Source: Galeopsis tetrahit (Eukaryota > Streptophyta > Magnoliopsida > Lamiales > Lamiaceae). From it: 64,000 nucleotides of DNA. The notes below the pieces were generated by a model. That model searched no databases. It was not told the DNA's origin and saw only the letters and a program-made list of their open reading frames with translations. The number at the start of each line of letters is the position of its first letter. The stretch's first letter is position 1. Below are positions 47,441 through 59,439 of the stretch, piece by piece. A program made the position numbers and the translations under genes. The stretch is taken from positions 71,207,348 to 71,271,347 of the forward strand of contig OY776129.1 in NCBI GenBank assembly GCA_963675135.1, read 5' to 3'.

Positions 47441-48600
47441 TTACCCTCGTTGGGTTTTTCTATGATCAGGAAGAGGTTTCGCCCTTCCTGATAACAGGTG
47501 ACCAATCAAAAGTTGACACTTCATTTTCTTTCGTCATAGTGCGATCTAACTTCGCAATGAGATTAAATATTTAATTATCTAAATAATATATATATAATTA
47601 CTAAAATATCCTTACAATTTTATTTTTTTAAAAATTAAAAGTTCCCATATTAATGTTTAATCCCATTTTTAATACAAAATCTCAAAACCAATTTAACATT
47701 AAAAATATAATTTCATTCCCAATCAAAATCAATTAACTGGGTTCTTGAGTTACTTTCCCCTAAAAAAATTTGATGCTCTCGCGATCCAATCGCCATGACT
47801 GAAAGGCCAATCCATCTATGTGCTACCGGGTGTGTATGTAAGAGGCTGAATTGACTCATTTTGATAATATTCAGAGCATATCACCATCCCCTGTATATTA
47901 TCGTGTGTATTTGACTATTTGGCTTCATACTCTGTTAACCCTTCCTGCTCTGGTCTTTTTCCATGGAGTAGATCTTTTACACTTGAGTAATAAGAGACAC
48001 CATTTTTTACTTATTTAAAAAAAGTTGGTTCTTCACCGTTGATGACGCTGCCAATATCCTTAAGCTTTTTTGGCATTTGACAGATTAATCTCAATTAAAT
48101 TTTGCACAATTCAAAAATAAAATTTGATAACCCCACGTGAAGAAGATATTGAAGAATACATGAAAATTTAGAGGGAAGGGTGTGAGAGATTGAAGCCGTT
48201 TTGAAGAAATTAGATTTAGGATTTCAACAAAACTGACATCTTAATAAGGATACATTATTTTATAATTAAATATTTTTATTTGTTAAATTTAAAAAGGACG
48301 TTTTTGTCATTTCATATTTATTAATTTATTTAATTAGTAGGCGAAGCAGTGCGATTGCATATAACAAATGCACTATTGCGAAGTGCAATCTTATCAAAAC
48401 AATCTTATACGTTGGATCATTGATCCAATGATATTTAATGAGTGTCCTGTTATCAGGAAGGGCGAAGCCTTCCTGACCATAGAATCAAAACAATCTTATA
48501 CGTTGGATCATTGATCCAATGATATTTAATGAGTGTCCTGTTATCAGGAAGGGCGAAGCCTTCCTGACCATAGAAAGACCCATCTTCGTTAGGTACTAAT
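47441..48600. repeat. Inverted-repeat element with ~55-bp arms
   Basis: The left arm GGGTTTTTCTATGATCAGGA..GCCCTTCCTGATAACAGG (47450-47497) is mirrored by the right arm CCTGTTATCAGGAAGGGC..TCCTGACCATAGAAAGACCC (48537-48582). No coding sequence was recognised between them. Target duplications are unclear. Confidence 0.65.
48393..48574. repeat. Tandem duplication, 91-bp unit
   Basis: ATCAAAACAATCTTATACGT through TTCCTGACCATAGA occurs at 48393 and again at 48484 with no visible change, so one arm of the surrounding inverted repeat is doubled. Confidence 0.9.
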
Positions 48601-48803
48601 CTTTTGTTAGGTAATAATTCTAAATCTTCTCCCTCTTACGTGTCATTCCAAATTATTTTCATTTGTATTTTTTTATTTTGTAAGAATTTTACATTATTTT
48701 CTTTTTTTTTTCTATTTTTTTTCTCTTTCTTATTTTCTTTTTCGTCCACCAAAATTTCTCATATTTATTTTCTCCTCTTATTCTTCATTTCTATTAAAAT
48801 TTA

Positions 48804-49180
48804 GGGATTAAAGTTTTTTTTAGTCATTTAAGTTGGACTAATTTTGAATTTGGTCCTGATGGAATACACATTTTGATTTTGGTCCCATAAGTTGTATAAA
48901 TTTTGAATTCAGTCCAATTACCCGTCATTGCAGGTAAATAAACCGGTCAAATCCTTAGCTCGTATGCAATTCAAATCAATCGTGAATAACCGTGAATTTC
49001 CTCATGTGCAGAAAAATGCACGAGCTAAGGATTTGATCGGTTCATTTACATGCAGTGGTAGGTAATTGGACTGAATTCAAAATTTGAACCAACTTATGAG
49101 ACCAAAATCAAAATATGCATTCCATCGAGACCAAATTCAAAATTAGTCAAACTTAAAAGACTAAAAAAAACTTTAATCCC
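48804..49180. mobile_element. Fold-back Mutator-type MITE, 377 bp
   Basis: The element is one long hairpin: GGGATTAAAGTTTTTTTTAG at the left and CTAAAAAAAACTTTAATCCC at the right, with arms of ~170 bp. Examples are CCGGTCAAATCCTTAGCTCG/GAGCTAAGGATTTGATCGG. The 9-bp direct repeat TAAAATTTA flanks it exactly (48795-48803, 49181-49189), matching Mutator target duplications. Confidence 0.88.
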
Positions 49181-49198
49181 TAAAATTTATCTTTAATT

Positions 49199-49229
49199 CC
49201 CGCGTATTACCCGCGGGTTTTGCACTAGT
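49199..49229 (+). mobile_element. Helitron 3' terminus
   Basis: CCCGCG-TATTACC-CGCGGG forms a short GC hairpin, followed after 7 nt by CTAGT and a T, the usual Helitron 3' end (hairpin ~10 bp before CTRRT). The 5' end was not located. A related AATACGCGGGTTTT occurs at ~47417. The end lies 143 bp before the PIAL-like start codon. Confidence 0.6.
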
Positions 49230-49371
49230 TTATCTAATAAACCCTAAACTATAATATCCAAAAATTTCACATATTAAATTTTTTTTGTACTCAAGACTCA
49301 AGAGTGGTGCATCATTCAACAGCGACAGGAGAGAGAAATTGAGAAACCTAGTGAGAGAAGTAGAAGGAAGG

Positions 49372-52300
49372 ATGTCCGGCTTGGCGGTAACACCGGAACA
49401 GCTCACCGGCCAAGGCAGAGGGAACTTGAACACTGGCTTAAGTGCATCGGAGCTTAACGCATTCCGCATTTCAGCAGTCATGGATCGCTTGAACATTCAC
49501 TTGCACAGCTTCAATAGCAGCCCTGCCGAGTTCTTCAACCTCTGTCTATCTCTCTCCAGGCACTCCTCTTTCCCCTTTTTATTTCTTTCATATTTTGTTA
49601 TCCTGAATTCTGTTTATCGTGCTTTCTCCCACTGTTTATCATTTGTATTGTGGTAGAATTTATAGTTGCATGCTTAAAAAACATTTGAGTAATGGCTCCC
49701 TTCATATGCTTGCTTATTTCTCTTCTGCCTGTGTAACATGACCCAGTAGCATGTATTTAATTTAACCTGTGGGTTGAGTGTTGAGGGGGAAAATGGTCTG
49801 TTTAGGACTTATTCACTAATGTTTTGAACTTGCTAGGCGATAGGCCGAGGATCATTTGGTGATGCCTATGCTGCTTGCGTTCTAGTCATGCCCTGTTACT
49901 CGGGTGACTCTGGGGATTTGCATACTAGTTTTTTTTTTTTTTAAAATTCCATTCTGGTCATACTGTGATACTGTAATTTACTGATAGTTGTTCAGTTTTC
50001 CAAGGACATCAATCTGCATTTGAAATCATTCTTATATGATTACAATTGAGAAATATGTTATTTTTTGTCTTTCAGTGTGCCCCTTATGTGAAATTGTTTG
50101 CTTTTGGTGATTTATTAAACCATGCTGATATACATTGCACTATAATGTAGTAATGTTATTCTAATTTTAATGCATAAATCTTCTGCCCTTCAATTGGTTC
50201 TGTAAGGTTTCATTGTATCTTCTTTTCTTTTTGTGGCTGCACCATGACTCATAAAGAATAGTAACATTTGCTTTTAGTATTCACATTGAATGTTTCTCGC
50301 TGGATATGTTTCATTTTTTTTTTGGCAATGCAGAGGTATTGATTTTGCTATTGCGAACCATGAGGTTCCTAACAGATGCCACGAGTTCCCTTCACTCATG
50401 AAGCAGGTAATGGTATTATGATTGGATGTTTAAAGAAAGGACCATACTTTTTTTTTTGTTTCAACTTGTGGGTATGTGAGATTCTCATAGGCTTCTTGGA
50501 ATAAAGCTTACAGTGCCATGGAATGAACCATTTTCACTGGGCACATGCGCTTAGTACTCCTAGTGCATGGAAATAAGTGAACTGTTATAATAATGGCACA
50601 ACTAGGTCTGGACACACTACACAGGATATTTTCAATGTCTTTTCTATAACATGTCACACAAAAAGGCAGGCAAGCAGTATATCGTTCAGCCCCTGGTCTG
50701 TTTGCATTGCTTCTATAGCTGACTTGTTTGAAACATGACTTGGTTTCCTTTTTTAGAAAGTTGATTTTAGCCTTTTACTGTCATCCAGCACCCCCCTTGC
50801 AAATGTAACAAAAAGTTTTGTTCTATCGATTGCCCAGGGATTTATTTGTTTCAGTAGAATTGTATTGATTATGAGATTGGTCATTGTTTTTTGTGCACAT
50901 GCCTAATATTTAGTCATTTCTTGCATTGTCCATGCTTCAGCTTTATCATATATAGCATCAATAGCAGTTTATTTTTGGTTTTAGTTATATATTTGACTTT
51001 AGATTACAACGTGGCACAAAAACTTTTTCTGGTGCCACACATGTAAAAATTTGGAAACCACATTTTGATGTTTCCATTTACTTTGCAACTCTTATTATGA
51101 AAATGTGATCTGTTATGCATGACTTTGTTTCCATTCTTAAATACATTTGCCATCATAATTGCTCCTTAAACTGATTGTCCGTGTGATCTTCTGTTGTCTT
51201 CTAGATTATCGATAATAATTGTTGCATGTCTGTGCTACCATTCTGTCCTCACATTCACAGATTCTTGCTTTGCTAGTTATGTCTATTGATATGCCAAAAC
51301 TATGGTTGTTTTCATATAGTCCGTTGTTGATGGTATCAAGCCTTTTCTCATTCTGCATCAATAAATTTTATGTCGTTAGGTGTGCCAATATAAGAATGAT
51401 GCTCAACTGAAAGCAGCACTTATGGTCCTGATGATTTCTGTTAAGGTAATTTCTTCTGTCTAGCCAATATTTGGTGAGACCTACTGATTTTATGCTTCAG
51501 TTGAGCATTCTGACGTAGTTTCTGATGTAGATGCATGGTATGTGACTATGTGAGAATCTATGCTTTTCTCGTATTTATCATTTGTCTTATGGACCCTTGA
51601 TGCGGAAACATATTCAAAATATGATTCTGATTTCTGTAAAAGCTATTGGTGATAAGGCCAATTATGAGGGAGTAGATAGAAACAATTAGTACACATGCTT
51701 AATGGTCCTAGGTAACCATGTTAATTCTTGAATTCTATGAAATTAAAATAACTATCAAGAAGTCATTTTGTGGCCATTTTGTGAGTATGGCCCATCTGTT
51801 TCACTTCCTTAAAAGCACACGAAGCAGAACATTTATAATGGTAGACTTCTTATTTTCTAAATCTAGAATAAAGTTGTACTGTGTAGAATTTCCGTTTCTG
51901 GAATAACTATATATGTACAACAGGAGTCCTGGAGTAAAGCCATACAAAATTTGCATTTCTTAAACTCCGCGCGTGGTATTTTTTCGCTCTCTTTTGTTTT
52001 CAAATTTCAACAATCTTCCATGTTCGCATCCAGAAATATTACCTTGTTATCTATCTGTCTTGACATAAATACAAATCACTTTTCTCACTCATTATTTATC
52101 TCAATGTGTAAATTATACGGTAGAGTGCTTGCCAGAGTGGGTGGTTTTCTGATGGAGATTCCAAAGAGCTCGGCAATCTAGCAAAGGAGGTCTTTCAATA
52201 TTTTTATTATTTCATACTCTGTATCTATCCCTTTTTACTGCATATCCAATTGTCCTACATTTTGATATGTATAGATTGCAAGCTACTTTGGTAGTGTGCC

Positions 52301-55300
52301 AGATTTTGATGCTGAGCCAAGCAGTTCTCAATTAATTATCTCAACAATCATGTCCAGGTATACTACGTTTGATCTCATTTTTATGGTTTGAGGTACTATT
52401 TTTTCAGCTTATTATGTCATAAAGGCTCATGTTTAATTGATAGCATTCGTCAACGGAATCACTAACTGACAAGTATTGTATTAGGTTATGTGTAACTGAT
52501 GATCACTTCCTTCCTCTGCTTATTTTAGTTAGTACCATTATTTTGAGCCAGCTGCTTGAATAAATTTCCGTTTTAACTTTTAAGACCTGATGATGACGAC
52601 TCTTAAGAATTTCCTAATAAAGAGGAGGCACAATAAAAGCCAAATTACATGAATTCATGATTTAGTCCCTCTTGACAGATAATTCCACTTTTGTCAAACT
52701 GTCGTGTGATGTGGGCCATGTGGCCAATCTTCCCATCAGGGTCCTGTAACATTGTAAGCCTGTAGGCCGTGTAGGATCATGGGTTGAGTGATTTGCTTGA
52801 TCAGATAGTTTTACGTAAAAGATGTGAACTTGGATTCAGTTGTTTATTTGTTTCTCAATACCTGATACTGCTGTTTCTTATCAAAAAAAGAAAAGAAACC
52901 TGATACTGTTGTGCAAACTGAAGTAGAGCAAACAGTTGTATAGCATTTTTTTTGTATAACTTGTGAGCTCCTAACCATCTGGTGCTAGGTGTGGTAGTTA
53001 ATAAATCATGTTTATTCGCATATTGGACCTTTGTTCATGTTGTTGTTTCACAGATGCGTAAGAACTTGTCACAAAACATTGATGAAATTTCCAATTGATG
53101 TGGATAATGATTTCAATATTCCTATACCATTTTGATGCTTAATTCTTGGGTTTCTTAAATTGTTTTTTTGTTTTCCCCCTGTAAGCAATACATAGATTTC
53201 TATCTTGATTCAAGTCATTTTTCTTGGTTGCAACAATGCAACTGAAATAACATTGTTGTACGTATGTGTGCAGATTCTATCCGAAATTGAAAATGGGTCA
53301 TAGGTTTGTTTTTCTTGAAGTCAAGGTAGTATTTATTCCTTTTCCCTATATCCAGGTTCTCTTATCTGATGTTTTTCAGCTGATAGTTCTCTGGTTCATT
53401 TTGTTTATTGTAGACTGGATTCGATGCTTATGTGAGCGACTTCCAGATCTCGAAGAATTTAAAGTGTTCTTCTGGAGATAAAATAGTAAGTGCGCAAACT
53501 GTTCTTGTTTTCAATTTTTAAATTTAAGAAAGTACCCATGTTTCATACTTGGTCAACTAATGAGTGTACATCAGTTAAGGCTGTTTATACTGTATCTCAT
53601 TGTTTTTCAGAACTTGCTTGATAATGGAGATAAATAGTGGAGCAATGAATAATTAAAATGTGTCCTCTGGTTGTAGATGGGTCTCATGTTTATCTTTGTT
53701 GATGGGCACGTGTTGTTTATCTTTTTTTTTTTTTTTTCTCTGATGATGCTTTCTGTTTATCTCACTGTCTTCATAAATGAGTACCACATGCTCTTTTTAT
53801 GCATTTATTGTAAGTGATTACTATTTCTCGCTCTGAAATGTAATGTTTGTGCTCTTTTCTTTTTGGGTAATCTTTTTATCACGACACTTCTTATTGGAGC
53901 TTACATTACATATCAATGCTTGTAATTGTATGTTTTTCTTTATGGAAAAGCGGTATAGTGTCCAACATTGGTTGACTTGTGGAATTTAGATAAAATATCA
54001 ACGGAACTGCCTCTTGACTCTTGAGTTAATTATTTTGCAAGCAAGAACAAATGTTAAGTAATCTAGTGGAGCACAATTACACGAGTCTTGCTTATGGACC
54101 CAAACCCTGTAGGCTTTGATGTGATAAAACAATATCAGAATTTATCCCTATGTACTATCAACTTGAGAAGCCCATTGAAAACACTAGTAACTCAGGTATG
54201 ACAGGTTCACAATTTTTTTTTCTATTGTTGACTTCTCTTACCTCACATTTGGAGGGAAATATAATTATTTTCTTGAAATGAAACTTAGGAAGAATGTTCC
54301 TTTTCATCCTATTACATGGTTAAAAGTGAGAAGACTGAGAAAAACAGGTTCTTCTTGCATTTACATATGCTTTTTTCATTGTATTGCACGAGTAAGAATG
54401 TTGAAGTGAGAGAATATCAAGATAGGTCTTTTTACTAATCTAAAGATGGGAATTTAAGGCAAGCAAATGGTTGCTATTTTGCCTCTGCATCAGTTAGAGA
54501 TAAAATCTTCTGTTTTACTTTTTTGGTTTGATTTTATTTGTTTTATTTTCACGTCTCCGTTGCTGCATTAATCTGCCAATCTGGTGGTATTTTCTTCTAT
54601 ATATCACAAGAGAACTATTTTTTGAGCAAAAAGACATTTTAACATTCAAATAGTAACAGATCATACTAATTGAAAATTTAATCCCTTTGTGAAATGTAAT
54701 TTTGATGTCGTGAACTCTTCATAGATGATCTTTAACAAGACATAATGAAAGCGTATCAGTTGTCAGAAGGCATGCCCTATCTTCCTTATGGCTAGCCGGC
54801 TAGGCAACAGGTTATGACCGCAAGAAAAGTTAATTGTGGATGTAGAGAGCATTCCTAATCTATATAATAGTAGGTAATTAAGTGAATCTTCAGTGATTGC
54901 ATTTACCTCTTCATAGTTCTTATGTAATACCTTTAAGTATCGATTGCAAGGGGACCATCTGACCTAAAGAATTACCCATTCTGTCAGTATCTAGTTAGAT
55001 TCACAAGCCACCAATCAAATCAAGACCTGCCCGCTCTCTATCCCGTATTTGATTTGCGAAAGAGAGTTATTCTATATTAATGTTATTGAAGTATAATTTC
55101 CAGGGTAACTTGAGAGTTAAGGTTCACATTTTCTAGGGTGAAAAATATTGCAACTGTCAGTTTGTCTTTTGATGTTCTGTATTTTCTGTATCATGATTCT
55201 TCTTTCAGTATTGGGGTATGAGATATATGTGAAAACATACATGAAGCGCCAAGAATTCAAACTATTAATTTATTACCATTTGGTAATTCTTGGCAATGTT

Positions 55301-58300
55301 AGGGTTTTCTCCTTTCTACTCATACCTAGACTATCTTTGATAAAACTTATAGCAGATTCAGTCTGCAGTACACTTTGTACATGGGAATATAATATAGTCT
55401 GGAATTTTAATATTCATAATGTTTCTAACAACTTGTATTTTTTCAGATTCATGAAAATGAGGGCATAGTTGAACCTTTTGTGTCATATTCTTGTTCATCT
55501 AATCAGTGCTTTTGCTTACAGAGGTTATTTGTTGTCCAAACGGATAATATTGAAACATCTTCCTGCCTTGTTACTCCTGCTAAAGTAAAGTAAGCTGTTT
55601 CCTTCCTGACAACCACCAACTTACATGGGGTTTTCCTTTCTTTTGGGCCAGTTGACAAATTTTGTTTATGATCTGCAGCTTTCTCTTGAATGGAAAGGGA
55701 GTGGACAGAAGGAACACTCTTTTTATGGTTTGCTGCAATTTTTTTTTATTTTTTTTATGTTTTTTGTATGAGAGTTCTACTTTTATATTATTATTTTTTC
55801 CTACTAGGATACGGGGCCACAACTTCCAACAGTTGTTACACCTGTGCTAAAATATGGATCCAATCTGCTTCAAGCTGTGGGTGATTTTATCGGTACTCTT
55901 GGTTCAAGTTTCCTTGTCAGATCTTTTGATTTTGGCATTGAATATTCTGAAGCTGCTAACTCTTGATTTTTTTGATTCTGAAGGAAATTATATTATAGCA
56001 ATTGCTTTCATGAGCGAGTTGCCAAATCCTGATATTAGCTGTCTTCAAGATTATGAGCAACATACTCCTGCAACTGTGGATGCAGGTGCCCTTTTAAAGT
56101 TTTTTTTCTTTCTAAATTCTATAAGAGGATATCTCATTATTTTTCCGAACTGCAATCACATCTGGATAAGATTTTGTAGACACGGGTCTTCTTAAATCAT
56201 TTGGTTAGCGAACTTCTTGCTTTCCTTAATATTACTCGTTCTTTGTTTTATTCTGTTTAGATACTGATTTAATTGAGGGGCCATCACGGGTATCACTAAA
56301 CTGTCCTATTAGGTAATCCTTGATATCTGTTCCTCAATCAGATTTATGTTTTTTCCTCTTCGTTTCTGCTTTAGTTGTTTATAAAAACCTTATCATTTAC
56401 ATTTGGGAATCAATTTGCTCTTGCATCTCATGCTGCATAAAAATATGCTTTAAATGCATAGCAGCATAGGGTAGTTAATCTATTTGAGTACCTGTTACAA
56501 CACCAATCAAAGTTATCTGAAACTCCAAGGGTATGTTTGATTTGGGATTTAGAGGATTTTGAAATCTGGATTTCAAAGTTTAGTGGATTTCAAAATCTTG
56601 ATAAATAGTAATGGTGTGTGTTTGTTTTGAGATTTAAACCGGGTAAGATTTAACTTGATGTCAAATTGATGTTAAGAGTGTGTGATGTTGTATTATTATT
56701 GTTGATGTTGATTGTAATTGTAATGATTGAGTGATGATTGTATAACAATTAGTGTGATTCATTGGAATTTGCAAAAGTGAGAATAAAAGGTGTGAACAGT
56801 GATAAATAACATAAGAGTGTGAATAAAAAGAATCATATTTGCAATGATTCATTGGAGAGAGTGTGGGTTTATAGGATCCGTGTTGGGTTTTAAAAAAACT
56901 GGATTCTTAAATCCCAAAGTAGAACCGGATTTAGATTTCGAAACCCCAAATTCAGTTTTCAAATCTCAAATCAAACATACCCCAACAAATATTCTTGATT
57001 ATTGGCACTCCATTTCCACACTTCTTGTCTTTCCTTTACCTGAGCTTATTTCAAATTTTCCTTATTTCTAATTTAAATTTTGATGTATCCTCATTTATGC
57101 ACCTAAGATCTAGCTGTACCTTGATGTCCTAATTTTTTCCATCATTATTCTTAAATTTGGCAGCTTCAAGCGTATTAAAACTCCTGTCAAAGGACATTCA
57201 TGCAAGCATATTCAGGTAATCCAAGTTACATATTTGAATAGAAGTGAAACGCAGGAATTAGGAAATGGATGGCTACAATTTTTCATTTACTTACATAATA
57301 GCTGATGTAGGGACAAGCATTTCTTCTTTTATTGCGATTGTGGTTTCCATGGCCTGAGTTTTTGTCAGGAGTCTTTATTATGCTTTATTCCATAAATAAA
57401 TAGTCTATTGTACTAAGTAAACTCATATGTGAGAATTTATCTTATCATTTAAAGAACTTTTAAACTGTCTTAAGTAAAATCAAGATTAAAAAATCTTAAA
57501 CCATGCAATTTTGCAGATCGTACTCAGTTTGTATTCTTTCATTCTGGTTTATTAAAATAATTTTCCTTTTTTAGTGTTTTGATTTTGACAACTACGTGGA
57601 CATAAACTCAAGAAATCCGTCCTGGCGTTGCCCTGCCACTTGTAATCAGCACGTCTGCTTCTCTGATATTCGCATTGATCAAAGAATGGTTAAGGCAAGT
57701 ATCTCTTTGAATTTATAGTGGATTTTACTTTATACAAATGTGATTTTGGAATATATATAATTTCGTAAATGAGTATTTTCTAGTTTATTGCACTTCATTA
57801 TTTATGCATGTCTAACTGTGTATACTTAACCACCCCTACCAGTTCCCCCCTCCCTCCACATGGAAAAAAACTTATATGAGATGGTGTCATACATTAGACG
57901 GATGCCCATCACATATATATTATATGACCCTACCCAAATCATGTAATAAAACAAAGTGAAGTCTAAATACTAAAATGGAGCTTCGTCCCATATATATTCC
58001 AATTTGAGTTTAACAAGATTCTCTCACGTTGTATTGATGTTAATATTTGCTGACATCTTTTATGATGTTGCATTGTTCTCAGGTATTGAAAGAGGTTGGG
58101 CCCAATGTCTCTAATATAATTATCTCGTCAGATGGCTCATGGACTCCTGTAATGGAAAGTGATGATACTGCAAATAATCCAGTAGATAAGACCTCAAATA
58201 CTGGGCAGGATGGTAATTCTTCTGCTAATGTAATGGATCTCACTCAGACTGATGATGTAATGGATTCTGTTCCTACATTTGAAACTGAAGACAGAAAAAT

Positions 58301-59439
58301 AAATCCCTCAATTGGCAACACAAACAACGTTAATCAAAGCAGTGGTCAGGTTGACAATGACTACTGGAATGGAATTTATATGTCAACATTTGGGTCGGGC
58401 TCATCAAATGTTCAACCGAGTGAACTGCCATCTGGAGAAGTTCAGGCTTTACACCATAATCCTGTTGGTACAACTTCTGTACCACAAAGTGGGCCAGATA
58501 TGATGCAATTGCAGCAGTATCAGTCTGCAGATTTGTCTGTTAGTAATGAGTATGGAAGATATCCATCGATTCCCAGGCATATAATGAGAACACCAACTGC
58601 AGTTCAGGCCCTTCCTGCAGTTCCCCAACGAAGCTCTACAAATCGTCCGAATTCGTTTATTGTAAATGGTCGTTCAGGCCCTTCTGCACCGAACTTGACG
58701 AGGAGTCCTGTAGATCTGCGTCAGGTCTCGCCAATGTCTTCATCTTCGTTGAGACAGCACTCCAGTACACAGGTAAACTGTGAATATTTTGTGTAAATAG
58801 CCTTGGATAATTATGTTTTTCCGTTTGTCATGTTCATTAATTATTCTCATTGGGCAGCAAAATTCTCAATATCCTCCCGCTCGACCACCTCATCAGAATG
58901 CTGGTTTTCCAGACCCAAATATTTACAGACTTGACAGCTCAACACAGCAGATGAGGGTAACAAATCCATCTCCAGGCCAGTCCACAAGCAGCTTCTTGCG
59001 TGGTCAACAATCTCATGTTTTTGCAGCTGCCAACAGGGCTGTACAGATGCCTGTTGATGCATCAAGAACTGTCCCTGTGTATCCCGATGGACGTAATATC
59101 TCAACACCGCCAGGAGATCAAAGAAGCACATCACCAGGGAATTACAATCCTGCTGATCTGAGCAGCTGGCGCCCTCCTGCCCGTATGCGTGGGGCCCTAA
59201 TTGGGCAGGATTATACTAATTACCACAACCAGATCTTTAATAGGCCTAATCAACAAGCAAACGTGGGTAGACCTATCTTGAACGTGACCTCTCCCCTGGC
59301 TAATGTCCGGCCACCGTTGCAGGCCTTGGTGGCTGGTGGAATCATTGAAGAAACTCAACCAAATTATGCTAATCCATTATCAGCTGGGAGGTCTATGGGT
59401 TCGGATAGTTTACCCAACGGCTCGTCGGGATTGCAATGA
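49372..59439 (+). CDS. PIAL2: E4/E3 SUMO ligase of the PIAL1/PIAL2 type (SP-RING protein)
   Basis: Sixteen exons join to 799 aa: 49372-49559, 50334-50406, 51380-51445, 52124-52189, 52275-52357, 53274-53325, 53414-53485, 55522-55589, 55679-55727, 55808-55892, 55984-56085, 56261-56312, 57164-57215, 57575-57694, 58083-58772, 58858-59439. The N-terminal part (RGIDFAIANHEVPNRCHEFP, ALMVLMISVKSACQSGWFSD, FLLNGKGVDRRNTLF) follows PIAL proteins closely. The SP-RING runs from LNCPISFKRIKTPVKGHSCKHIQCFDF to SWRCPATCNQHVCFSDIRID (residues ~314-371). Putative zinc ligands are C332, H334, C355 and C359. After it come an acidic VMDLTQTDD segment that could bind SUMO, a Ser/Gln/Pro-rich region and the conserved WRPPARMRGALIG. 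Arabidopsis PIAL1/2 extend SUMO chains in the nucleus and support heterochromatic silencing. Introns 1 (AG|GCACTC) and 14 (AG|GCAAGT) are GC-AG. The symbol stands for the PIAL1/PIAL2 pair. Confidence 0.93.
56529..56982. mobile_element. MITE of the GGGTATG family, copy 2 (PIAL intron 12)
   Basis: Starts GGGTATGTTTGATTTGGGAT and ends AAATCTCAAATCAAACATACCC, flanked by CAA on both sides (56526-56528, 56983-56985). It shares TTCAAAATCTTGATAAATAG and GTTTGTTTTGAGATTT with the copy at 35722-36134. Confidence 0.78.

Noticed and set aside
49285..49371. N-terminal extension of PIAL (YSRLKSGASFNSDRREKL..)
   Set aside because: The upstream frame has no ATG. The first ATG, at 49372, fits the family's short N-terminus.
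17943..59439. A functional ubiquitin/SUMO gene cluster (UBP24, UBC19/20, PIAL)
   Set aside because: The genes are separated by kilobases of transposons, lie on different strands and share no regulatory sequence that I could see. Chance proximity is sufficient.
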